DNA of 22,963 bases, from the NCBI GenBank assembly GCA_937892955.1, contig CALBKH010000072.1:1-22963 (forward strand). The letters are read 5' to 3'. Below, piece after piece: positions 1 to 6,301 of this stretch; position 1 is the first letter of the stretch; every line of letters starts with the position of its first letter. Under the pieces are notes generated by a model. The model did not search any database, was not told the DNA's origin, and was given only the letters and a program-made list of their open reading frames with translations. The DNA is from an uncultured Alphaproteobacteria bacterium (GTDB lineage Bacteria; Pseudomonadota; Alphaproteobacteria; Rhizobiales; Ancalomicrobiaceae). The position numbers and the translations under genes are program-made.

Positions 1-38
1 TGAGTGAATCACGTCAGATGACGGTCGTCGAGACCTAT

Positions 39-57
39 CCGCGCACAGGTCTCATGA
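39..57 (+). repeat. 19-bp motif, copy A (PRTGLM micro-frame)
   Basis: The 19-mer ccgcgcacaggtctcatga occurs here and, exactly reverse-complemented, at 22910-22928. An ATG at 18 opens a frame that runs through the motif as M-T-V-V-E-T-Y-P-R-T-G-L-M. The copy at the far end also lies in frame behind an ATG and also encodes P-R-T-G-L-M. The DNA before the motif differs by six bases in length between the copies, which keeps the frame. A strong hairpin follows about 55 nt later (112-146). The motif could belong to a short leader or peptide gene, or to a small RNA. I do not recognise it. Confidence 0.45.
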
Positions 58-106
58 TCGGGAACGGGAGCGGGCGGCCTCGGCCGCCGGCTTCTCACCG
101 CGGACG

Positions 107-148
107 AAAAGAGAGAGCCCCGAGATCGGCCGATCCGGGGCTCTCTTC
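107..148 (-). terminator. Intrinsic terminator of the glycine-zipper lipoprotein gene
   Basis: An 11-bp stem (112-122 with 136-146) encloses a second palindrome, gatcggccgatc. Read on the minus strand it is followed by a tttt run. It lies about 50 nt after the stop codon at 197 and fits a rho-independent terminator. It may also end a short plus-strand transcript from the left edge, although the U-run on that side is poor. Confidence 0.75.
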
Positions 149-196
149 GTATCGATGGGGCGGGCGACGCCGGTGGCGGCGCCCGTCCGACGTCGA

Positions 197-466
197 TCAC
201 GGGCAGGGCACGCGATAGCGGCGGCCGTAGTCGTCGTAGGCGACGCAGCGCTTCGGCGTGGTGGCGGCACCGACGACGGCGCCGGTGCCGGCACCGATGA
301 GGGCGCCGGTGGCCACGGCGCGGCCGCCACCGCCGGTGGCCGCACCGATCAGCGCGCCCGTGCCGGCGCCGATGGCGGCGCCACCGAGGGTGCGGTCGGT
401 CTGGGACGTGGTGTTGCAGCCGGCGAGCGCGACGGCGGCGACGGCGAGGACGAGAAACTTCTTCAT
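197..466 (-). CDS. Small glycine-zipper lipoprotein (17 kDa surface antigen/OsmB-like)
   Basis: An 89-residue protein. A lipoprotein signal peptide (MKKFLVLAVAAVALAGC) ends in the lipobox LAGC, so Cys17 should be lipidated after signal peptidase II cleavage. The middle, about residues 28-72, is a glycine zipper with repeated G-A-x-x-G-A-x-x-G spacing, as in SlyB/Pcp/OsmB-type envelope lipoproteins. The tail carries two cysteines and a basic-aromatic segment (CVAYDDYGRRYRVPCP). The frame stays open further upstream, but the start at 466 is chosen because the signal peptide begins there and a GAGAGGGGG purine tract precedes it. The gene is monocistronic with its own terminator. The exact role is unknown. 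Similar proteins affect outer-membrane integrity or stress tolerance, so the function is inferred from the family. Confidence 0.85.
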   Translation of the reverse strand: MKKFLVLAVAAVALAGCNTTSQTDRTLGGAAIGAGTGALIGAATGGGGRAVATGALIGAGTGAVVGAATTPKRCVAYDDYGRRYRVPCP

Positions 467-802
467 GTGAACCCCCTCTCGTGGGACGGCGCCCTGCGAC
501 GGGCTGCCCGGAACGGTTCGTCGCGCGCGCGAGGCGCCGAAACGATCCCGTGGAGACGACATCTTCAGCGTGAAGATTCGAAGCCACGGCGTGCCGAGAA
601 TAGGCACGATCATGGCGACGGCAAGGAAACGAATCCGAAAAATCGGTCCATCGGCGAACAACCCGCCGTCCGGGTGAACGCTTCACCAGCGGTGTCGGCG
701 CGGATGGGCGTGTCGCGGCAGGTATTCGTCAACCACGGCGGCGGGCGGCGTTCGAAACGGCGCCGCCGCGGGGTGTGGAGCCGCCGACCGGCGGGGCGTG
801 TT
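467..802. other. Gene-free spacer between two lipoprotein genes
   Basis: This stretch should hold the promoter of the glycine-zipper lipoprotein gene and the 3' end of the TPR gene transcript. GC-rich imperfect dyads lie at about 738-800 (for example ccgccgaccggcgg), but none has a convincing U-run. The open frames crossing it are antisense or out-of-frame shadows without start signals. I see no gene here. Confidence 0.5.
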
Positions 803-1693
803 TCAGCGGGCGCCGGCGAGGCGGCGGACGCAGTCCTGGCCGAGCTTGGAGGTCGGCACGATGGCGGCGCCGCGCTGGCAGGAGGCGAGCGCGTCCTTGC
901 GGTCGCCGAGCTGCTCCTCGACGATGCCGCGATTGATCCAGGCCTCGCCGAAATAGAGGTCGTTGTTGAGGGCGCCGTTGAAATCGTCGAGGGCGCCGCG
1001 CAGGTCACCGTTCTCGACCTTGAGCAGGCCGCGGGCGTTGAAGGGTTCCGGCGCCGAGGCGTCGCGTTCGATGGCGGCGGAATAGTCCGCCATGGCGCCG
1101 GCCTTGTCGCCCTGGCCCTGCCGGGCGATGGCGCGATCGTGGTAGGCGCCGGGGTTGCGCGGATTGATGCGGATGGCTTCCGAATAGTCGGCGAGCGCCA
1201 GATCGATCTGGCCGAGCTGGCGGCGCACGGCGCCACGACCGAGATAGGCGGTGTCGTAGTCCGGCTTGATGGCGATGGCGCGCGAATAGGCGTCGACCGC
1301 CAGATCGAAGCGGCCGAGCCGGCGATAGGCGAGGCCCTTGTTGGCCCAGGCCTGATGGAAGTCGGGGGCGATCTTCAGCGCCTGATCGAAATCGGCGAGG
1401 GCCGACTTGGCGTCGCCGCCGCGGGCAAAGGCGGTGCCGCGGATGTTGTAGGCGTTGGCGTCGTTGGGATTGGCCTTGATCACCTCGGTGAGCGAGGCGA
1501 TGTTGGCCTGCGAGCCGGCGCCGGCATCGGCCGAGAGCTGGGCCGCACCACCGCCGCCGGTGCCGCCGCCGTAGCCGCCGTTCACCTGGCCGCAGCCGGC
1601 GAGGCCGCCGAAGACGGCGACGGTCATCGCGGCGCCGAAAACACGGGCGCCGAGGGCGCGGGGGAAGCGGAGGTCGAGTGCGGCGAGCGACAT
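803..1693 (-). CDS. TPR-repeat lipoprotein (NlpI-like)
   Basis: A 296-residue exported protein. An N-terminal hydrophobic segment ends in FGGLAGC, giving a lipidated Cys34. A Gly-rich linker (about 37-50) follows. From about residue 65 to the end there are at least six tetratricopeptide repeats with the usual signature (A-Y-x-x-R-G, then A-x-x-D-[FY]-x-x-A-[IL], then [IL]-x-P). This architecture matches NlpI and related alphaproteobacterial TPR lipoproteins, which act as periplasmic scaffolds for peptidoglycan hydrolases or envelope complexes. The partner here is unknown. The start at 1693 is preceded by AGGAG about 9 nt upstream. It is transcribed alone, with rpsU ending 160 nt upstream behind its own terminator. 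Confidence 0.85.
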   Translation of the reverse strand: MSLAALDLRFPRALGARVFGAAMTVAVFGGLAGCGQVNGGYGGGTGGGGAAQLSADAGAGSQANIASLTEVIKANPNDANAYNIRGTAFARGGDAKSALADFDQALKIAPDFHQAWANKGLAYRRLGRFDLAVDAYSRAIAIKPDYDTAYLGRGAVRRQLGQIDLALADYSEAIRINPRNPGAYHDRAIARQGQGDKAGAMADYSAAIERDASAPEPFNARGLLKVENGDLRGALDDFNGALNNDLYFGEAWINRGIVEEQLGDRKDALASCQRGAAIVPTSKLGQDCVRRLAGAR

Positions 1694-1790
1694 CGGTGCG
1701 GCTCCTGCATGATCGCGCGGCGGCCCGGAACATCCGGTTCGGCGGTTTCGCTCGCAGGGGCGAAGACCCCTGGCGCGGTCGAGAAAAACG

Positions 1791-1830
1791 AAGAACCGTC
1801 ACGCGCCCATCGACGCGTCACGGTTCCATC
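1791..1830 (-). terminator. Intrinsic terminator of rpsU
   Basis: Arms gaaccgtcacgcg and cgcgtcacggttc form a 13-bp stem with one mismatch. On the minus strand it is followed by tcgtttttctc. It lies about 25 nt past the rpsU stop codon. Confidence 0.75.
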
Positions 1831-1853
1831 ATCTCACGTCTCGCGACGGGCGA

Positions 1854-2084
1854 TCAACGCTTGGCGGCGGGCTTGCCCGGCAGGAGACCTTCGCGCTGAG
1901 CACGCTTGCGAGCGAGCTTGCGGGCGCGGCGAACGGCCTCGGCCTTCTCGCGCGCCTTCTTCTCCGAGGGCTTCTCGTAGTGACCGCGGAGCTTCATCTC
2001 GCGGAAGATACCCTCGCGCTGCATCTTCTTCTTCAGCGCCTTGAGAGCCTGGTCGACGTTGTTGTCGCGAACGAGAACCTGCAC
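1854..2084 (-). CDS. rpsU: 30S ribosomal protein S21
   Basis: A 76-residue, highly basic protein matching bacterial S21: (V/M)QVLVRDNNVDQALKALKKK at the start, then REGIFREMKLR, the EKPSEKKAREKAEAVRRARK helix, and a lysine/arginine-rich tail. S21 sits on the 30S platform near the anti-Shine-Dalgarno end of 16S rRNA and assists initiation. The family N-terminus is MQVLVRDN, which places the start on a GTG at 2084. The frame is open much further upstream, and a second GTG lies 19 codons earlier behind a ggggtggg tract, so the start is not certain. No strong Shine-Dalgarno sequence precedes GTG 2084. The gene follows purK on the same strand after 206 nt and has its own terminator. Confidence 0.92.
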   Translation of the reverse strand: MQVLVRDNNVDQALKALKKKMQREGIFREMKLRGHYEKPSEKKAREKAEAVRRARKLARKRAQREGLLPGKPAAKR

Positions 2085-2290
2085 GCGTTCGATCCCATCT
2101 TGAGTGTGTTCGAATTTCGCCAAGAGCACCCCACCCCGACGACGGCCACCACCCGGAAAACCCGGCGAACGATGACGATCGGGGAAAAGCACTCGGTCAC
2201 GGCACGCGTGTGCCGCTCGCGAAGTGGCGGTTCCGTAGCAGAATCGAAGCGGCCTGTCCACACGTCGCGCGCGTTTCTCCGCCGCTTCTC

Positions 2291-3391
2291 TCAGGCGCCG
2301 GCGAGGCCGCGCGGGCGGATGCGATTGACGTGGCCCATCTTGCGGCCGGCCCGGATCTCGGTCTTGCCGTAGAGATGGAGCGAAGCCCCGGCTTCGGCGA
2401 GATAGCGCTCCGGGTCGCGGGCCTCGTCGCCGATCAGGTTCTCCATCTCGACGTCGGAATGGCGGACGGGACCGGCGAGCGGCAGGCCGGCGACGGCGCG
2501 CATGTGGCTCTCGAACTGGGAGACGAGGCAGGCGCTCTCGGTCCAGTGGCCGGAGTTGTGGACGCGCGGCGCGATTTCGTTGGCGATCAGGCGTTCGCCC
2601 TCGGCGGTCTCCAGAAGGAAGAGTTCGACGGTGATGACGCCGACGTGTTCGAGCGCATCGGCGACGCTCTCGCCGATGCGGCGGGCGGCCGCCTCGGTGG
2701 TCGGCGCGAGGCCGGCGGGGACGCGCGAGAATTTCAGGATGTGCTGACGATGGCGGTTCTCCGGCACGTCGTAGGTGACCATGCGGCCTTCGACGTCGCG
2801 GGCGGTCAGCACCGAGATCTCGCGGGAGAAGGGCACCCAGCCCTCGAGGATGGCCGGTTGGCCCCTCATGGCGTCGAACGCCGGACCGACGTCGTCGGGA
2901 TTGCCGATCTTCGCCTGGCCCTTGCCGTCGTAGCCGAAGCGGCGGGTCTTGAGCACGGCCGGGAAGCCGATCTCGGCGAGGCCCGCCTCGAGGTCGGCGC
3001 GCTCGTCGACGGCGCGGAACGGGGCGGTCGGGATGCCGAGTGCGGCGAGGAAGGTCTTCTCGGCGAGGCGGTCCTGCGACACTTCGAGCGAGCGCGGTCC
3101 GGGGCGGACGGGCACGCGGGCGGCGAGGAAGGCGGCGGTCGCCGCCGGTACGTTCTCGAACTCGTAGGTGACGACGTCGACCCGCGCGGCGAAATCGGCG
3201 AGGGCGGCCTCGTCCTCGTAAGCGGCGACGATGTGCTCGGCGGCGACCTCGAAGGCCGGGCTGTCGGGATCCGGGCAGAGCACCACCGAGCGCAGGCCGA
3301 GCCGGGCGCCGGCGAGCGCCATCATGCGGCCGAGCTGACCGCCGCCGAGGATGCCGACGGTGCGGACGGGGCGGGCGGCGGGGTCGGTCAT
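2291..3391 (-). CDS. purK: N5-carboxyaminoimidazole ribonucleotide synthase
   Basis: A 366-residue ATP-grasp enzyme. PurK converts AIR, ATP and bicarbonate to N5-CAIR in de novo purine synthesis. Visible landmarks are the N-terminal glycine loop GILGGGQLGRMM (13-24), YEFENVP (about 76-82), the ATP-binding stretch KTRRFGYDGKGQ (148-159), EGWVPFSREISV (about 183-194), and the metal/substrate segment NEIAPRVHNSGHWT (271-284), which is diagnostic of PurK. The length is normal for the family. It starts 8 nt after the purE stop codon and is almost certainly cotranscribed and translationally coupled with it, which suits an unstable product handed to PurE. Confidence 0.97.
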   Translation of the reverse strand: MTDPAARPVRTVGILGGGQLGRMMALAGARLGLRSVVLCPDPDSPAFEVAAEHIVAAYEDEAALADFAARVDVVTYEFENVPAATAAFLAARVPVRPGPRSLEVSQDRLAEKTFLAALGIPTAPFRAVDERADLEAGLAEIGFPAVLKTRRFGYDGKGQAKIGNPDDVGPAFDAMRGQPAILEGWVPFSREISVLTARDVEGRMVTYDVPENRHRQHILKFSRVPAGLAPTTEAAARRIGESVADALEHVGVITVELFLLETAEGERLIANEIAPRVHNSGHWTESACLVSQFESHMRAVAGLPLAGPVRHSDVEMENLIGDEARDPERYLAEAGASLHLYGKTEIRAGRKMGHVNRIRPRGLAGA

Positions 3392-3399
3392 GGCAGGCC

Positions 3400-3897
3400 T
3401 CAGGGGGTGTCGACCGGTCGTTCGGCGACGACCGTGGTCTGGCGGCTGCGCCAGGCGTCGAGCCGGTCGGCGAGGGCGGGATCGTGGAGCGCCAGCACGG
3501 CGGCGGCGAGGAGCGCGGCGTTGACCGCACCGGCGCGGCCGATGGCGAGCGTGCCGACCGGGATTCCGGCCGGCATCTGGACGATGGAGAGGAGGCTGTC
3601 CTCACCCCTGAGCGCCTTGCTCTCGACCGGAACGCCGAAGACCGGAAGCGAGGTGAGCGCCGCCGTCATGCCGGGCAGATGCGCGGCGCCGCCGGCGCCG
3701 GCGATGATCACCTGGAACCCGGCCGCCTTGGCGCCTTTGGCGAAGTCGAACATGCGTTCGGGGGTGCGATGGGCGGAGACGATGCGGTCGTCGTGGGCGA
3801 TGCCGAGGGCGTCGAGCGTCTCGGCGGCGTGGCGCATGGTCTCCCAATCGGACTGGCTGCCCATGATGACGGCGACCGGCGGGGTGGATGCGACCAT
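3400..3897 (-). CDS. purE: N5-carboxyaminoimidazole ribonucleotide mutase, class I
   Basis: A 165-residue protein. PurE moves the carboxyl group of N5-CAIR to give CAIR. Motifs are GSQSDW (13-18), SAHRTP with the catalytic His43 (41-46), and the phosphate-binding AGAGGAAHLPGM (66-77). These are the class I signatures, and they fit the neighbouring purK because class I enzymes need N5-CAIR. The frame is open 13 codons further upstream to 3936, but ATG 3897 is chosen because GAGGA precedes it by about 6 nt and the family starts close to the first beta strand. It is the first gene of the purEK operon. Confidence 0.96.
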   Translation of the reverse strand: MVASTPPVAVIMGSQSDWETMRHAAETLDALGIAHDDRIVSAHRTPERMFDFAKGAKAAGFQVIIAGAGGAAHLPGMTAALTSLPVFGVPVESKALRGEDSLLSIVQMPAGIPVGTLAIGRAGAVNAALLAAAVLALHDPALADRLDAWRSRQTTVVAERPVDTP

Positions 3898-4002
3898 CTG
3901 GTCCTCATGAGGGTGAAACGGGGAAGCGGGCGACATAACCGATCACCTTCCCCGGCGCAAGCCGACATCCGGCCACCGGGAGATCCCGGAACATTCCGCG
4001 GT

Positions 4003-4209
4003 TCAGGCGATGATGTCGGGGACGAGACGGTCCTCGAGGTGGCCGATGCGGTCCTTGATCGCCAGCTTCTTCTTCTTCAGCCGTTGCAGGGTGAGATGGT
4101 CGCCCCGGCCGGTGTCGGAGAGGGCGCCGATCGCGAAATCGAGATCGCGGTGCTCCTGGCGCAGGCGGGCCAGTTCGGCGCGGATGTCTTTCTCTTCTTC
4201 TTCCGTCAT
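4003..4209 (-). CDS. YdcH/DUF465 family small coiled-coil protein
   Basis: A 68-residue charged protein starting MTEEEEKDIRAELARLRQEHRDL. It is predicted to be two alpha helices forming a coiled-coil hairpin, and ends in a LQRLKKKKLAIKDRIGHLEDRL block typical of YdcH/DUF465 (SlyX-like) proteins. The family is common and its function is not established. The frame is open upstream to 4404. The family N-terminus supports ATG 4209, but no clear Shine-Dalgarno sequence precedes it, and a GTG 14 codons upstream is an alternative. It is divergent from a second DUF465 gene at 4544 and sits directly upstream of purEK on the same strand, an arrangement I recall from other Rhizobiales. Confidence 0.82.
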   Translation of the reverse strand: MTEEEEKDIRAELARLRQEHRDLDFAIGALSDTGRGDHLTLQRLKKKKLAIKDRIGHLEDRLVPDIIA

Positions 4210-4543
4210 GTCCGGGCGACCGACTTTTCGTTCATCGATGAAGGACACGTGTGAACGCCGGCCGGTGGTGCGCGGAATGCGCATGGTCGGCTCGGACGGG
4301 AGGAAGAATAGTCCATCGGATCGAAAAAGGGCAGCCTCCGGTTCGTGCGGCGAAACGAAATCGGCCGTGCCTTCGCGGCCGGAGAAATCGATCCGCGAGG
4401 ACATCGTATCGGGTGGCGACGGTGGTGCGGTGGGACCGGCTGCGCCACTTCACGAAGCGGTGCAATCCGGCAGTATGCCGATTGCATGGTCTCATTTTCA
4501 TGACATGATGATCTCGTTATGCCCAACCAAGGAGGCAGGAGCA
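4210..4543. promoter_or_regulatory. Divergent promoter region between two DUF465 genes
   Basis: No gene is evident here. A near-perfect dyad at 4461-4486 (tgcaatccggca, gta, tgccgattgca; one extra C in the left arm) lies 58-83 nt upstream of the plus-strand gene and could be an operator or a 5' hairpin. A TTGCAT at about 4482 is a possible -35 element without a clear -10. The assignment of promoters is weak. Confidence 0.4.
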
Positions 4544-4723
4544 ATGTCCATCGAATCGCATCTTGCGGAGCTCGAACGCCGGCACGCTGCTCTCGAAACA
4601 CAGATCAAGGAGGCTCTCGCCCATCCCAGCAGCGATTCGCTCGAGATCGCCGAAATGAAGCGCCGCAAGTTGCTGCTGAAGGACGAGATCAATCGCCTGA
4701 CGGGAGGCGCCACCCTGCACTGA
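4544..4723 (+). CDS. YdcH/DUF465 family small coiled-coil protein (second copy)
   Basis: A 59-residue protein, MSIESHLAELERRHAALETQ onward, with the DUF465 pattern: helix one, a short turn around HPSSDSLEIAEMK, and the basic helix KRRKLLLKDEINRL. The start at 4544 is firm because a GGAGG at 4531-4535 lies 8 nt upstream. An intrinsic terminator follows at 4751. It is paralogous in fold to the divergent protein at 4003-4209, but the two differ clearly in sequence and length and look like old members of two subfamilies rather than a recent duplication. The function is unknown. Proteins of this type are usually small, abundant and cytosolic. Confidence 0.9.
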   Translation: MSIESHLAELERRHAALETQIKEALAHPSSDSLEIAEMKRRKLLLKDEINRLTGGATLH

Positions 4724-4750
4724 TCAGGGGGTCTGCTCCGAACTCGTTTG

Positions 4751-4787
4751 AAGACGCCGCGGCATTTTCCGCGGCGTCTCTGTTTTC
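4751..4787 (+). terminator. Intrinsic terminator after the DUF465 gene
   Basis: A perfect 11-bp stem (agacgccgcgg 4752-4762 with ccgcggcgtct 4769-4779) has loop catttt and is followed by ctgttttcg. It lies 28 nt past the stop codon at 4723. Confidence 0.9.
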
Positions 4788-5094
4788 GTCGATGCGGAAG
4801 CGTCGGGACCGCGCCGGTGACGGGAATGCGGTCTCGCCGAAAAGAGGCCGGGGCTCCGGTGGGAACGCCGCGGCTCCGCCGGGAATGCCGCGGCATCCCG
4901 CGACGCCGGGCGCGGTTTTCGATCGGTTCGACACGCATTCGAACGATCCGGCGAAGAGTTCGTCGATCATGACGGCGCGAAACGCGTCGATTCGACCGAT
5001 CGCGGAGAGCACCCGTCGACCATGATCGGGGAAATCTCCTCGTCGTCCGGTCGGCGCGGCGATCCGCTGCCCGCTGCCGTGCGTCTCAGACCGA

Positions 5095-5131
5095 GCCCAT
5101 GAAGTTCCGACCTCTTCGGAACTTCATGGGC
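5095..5131. repeat. Perfect 16-bp-arm palindrome
   Basis: Arms gcccatgaagttccga (5095-5110) and tcggaacttcatgggc (5116-5131) pair perfectly around a 5-nt loop. The inner 13 bases (catgaagttccga) resemble the arm of the next palindrome (cacgaaattcgga), differing at three positions. This suggests two members of one repeat family. There is no U-run on either side, so it is a poor intrinsic terminator. Confidence 0.75.
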
Positions 5132-5172
5132 GAAGGCAAGCCCGAACGGGCGTCGGCCGGTCAGGCCGAAAC

Positions 5173-5204
5173 TCACGAAATTCGGACGAGTCCGAATTTC
5201 GTGA
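5173..5204. repeat. Perfect 15-bp-arm palindrome, possible 3' hairpin of the permease mRNA
   Basis: Arms tcacgaaattcggac (5173-5187) and gtccgaatttcgtga (5190-5204) are separated by two bases. It lies 8 nt after the stop codon of the minus-strand permease and may stabilise or end its transcript, though only gtttcgg follows. It is related in sequence to the palindrome at 5095-5131. Confidence 0.75.
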
Positions 5205-5212
5205 ACCCGGTC

Positions 5213-5974
5213 TCAGACGAGGCCGAGCCCGCGCACGCCGTCGATCACCAGCTTCACCGAGATCACCGCCAGTGCGGCGAGCACCAGGCGGAAGAACAGT
5301 TTCTCCGGCAAGAGGCGGGTGAGCCGGACACCGAAGAGCGTCGCGGCGACGGCCGCCGGCACCAGGATCGCCACCTTCTCGAGGTTGGCGAGCGACAGTT
5401 GGCCCAGCGCCCAGTAGGGGATCAGCTTCACCGCGTTGACGACGGTGAAGAAGATGGTCGAGGTGCCGGCGAAGACCATCTTGGGCAGCCGTTGCGGCAG
5501 CACGTAGACCTGATAGGGCGGGCCGCCGGAATGTGAGACGAAGCTGGTGAAGCCGGTGACCGCGCCCCAGAACAGGCCGCGGGGAATGTCCGCCGGCCGC
5601 GCCGGTCCGCTCGCGCCGCGCTTCAGCGCCCGGTCGGCGACGAAGGCGAGGCCGATGACGCCGACGAGCAGCGTCACCGCCACTTCCGAGACGAGCGAGG
5701 CGGTGGCCCAGCCCAGCGTGATGCCGGCGACCGCGCCGGGGATGAGGATCGCCAGATTGCGGCGATCGAATTCGCGCCGATAGGCCCACAGACCGAACCA
5801 GTCGGAGACGACGTAGATCGGCAGCAAGAGGCCCGCCGCCTGGACCGGCGACACCACCAGCGCCAACACCGGTACGCCGAGAATGCCGACGATCGGCAGC
5901 CCGCCCTTGGAGAGGCCGACGAGGGCGGCGGCGGGGAGAGCGGCGAGGAGGAAGGGGAGATCGGGAAGCGTCAT
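5213..5974 (-). CDS. TSUP family permease (TauE/SafE, sulfite exporter-like)
   Basis: A 253-residue integral membrane protein with about eight hydrophobic segments, arranged as two halves as in TauE/SafE (DUF81) transporters. The first half has the typical LVGLSKGGLPIVGILGVPVLAL stretch (about 18-39), whose G-x-x-K-G-G-L motif marks the family. The second half has the matching GAVTGFTSFVSHSGGPPYQVYVLPQ block. Members move sulfite, sulfoacetate, other organosulfonates or related anions; the substrate cannot be read from sequence. The start is ATG 5974. The frame is open to 6223 but that extension looks unlike protein. The Shine-Dalgarno sequence is poor. It is divergent from prpE. Confidence 0.88.
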   Translation of the reverse strand: MTLPDLPFLLAALPAAALVGLSKGGLPIVGILGVPVLALVVSPVQAAGLLLPIYVVSDWFGLWAYRREFDRRNLAILIPGAVAGITLGWATASLVSEVAVTLLVGVIGLAFVADRALKRGASGPARPADIPRGLFWGAVTGFTSFVSHSGGPPYQVYVLPQRLPKMVFAGTSTIFFTVVNAVKLIPYWALGQLSLANLEKVAILVPAAVAATLFGVRLTRLLPEKLFFRLVLAALAVISVKLVIDGVRGLGLV

Positions 5975-6301
5975 GGCACCGGTCGTGCGACTTGGTCCAT
6001 CGCCCGGGCGGCGGCGGTACGATATCCTTCCTAGATCATCGGATTTCGCGGGTCGAGCAAGTGGCGATCCGACATCGCAGCCGATCGCTCCGCCACCGGC
6101 CGACGCGGATCGGGTTCGCGACCCGGCAAAACGATCGACGAGTGTGCGCTCGTTGCGCTGCAGACCGACATTCTTGATCGGGATCAATGCGTAATCGCCG
6201 GCCGCCGTAGTCGAACGTAGCATTGCGGCGGGTCGGCGCCGGTGTGAAAGCCTATCGGCCGAAATCCGACGAAAAATCGTGGGTCAGACGGGAGGAGCGC
6301 C
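5975..6301. promoter_or_regulatory. Divergent promoter region of the TSUP permease and prpE
   Basis: No gene is evident in this stretch of about 330 bp. It contains one perfect FNR/FixK-type dyad (6174-6187, listed separately) and a good ribosome binding site (gggaggagcgcc) just before prpE. I found no convincing -35/-10 pair. Confidence 0.55.
6174..6187. promoter_or_regulatory. FNR/FixK-type operator
   Basis: The sequence ttgatcgggatcaa is a perfect match to the TTGAT-N4-ATCAA consensus bound by FNR, FixK, FnrN and Anr proteins. Its centre is about 121 nt before the prpE start and 207 nt before the permease start, so activation of prpE from about -41 with an 80-nt leader is the simpler reading. 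Binding has not been shown. A repressing or CRP-like role is possible. Confidence 0.6.

Larger units (their letters stand above)
4788..5212. other. Gene-free spacer with imperfect repeats and palindromes
   Basis: This is the convergent region between a plus-strand terminator and the minus-strand permease. An imperfect GC-rich direct repeat (ggaacgccgcggctccg and ggaatgccgcggcatcc) lies at about 4861-4896. Two perfect palindromes at 5095-5131 and 5173-5204 are listed separately. Open frames here lack ribosome binding sites and recognisable content, so I call no gene. Confidence 0.55.

Noticed and set aside
155..2044. A 629-codon plus-strand open frame over the lipoprotein and rpsU genes
   Set aside because: It is antisense to three recognisable genes, has no domain or ribosome binding site, and crosses intrinsic terminators. 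High G+C at third positions keeps such frames open.
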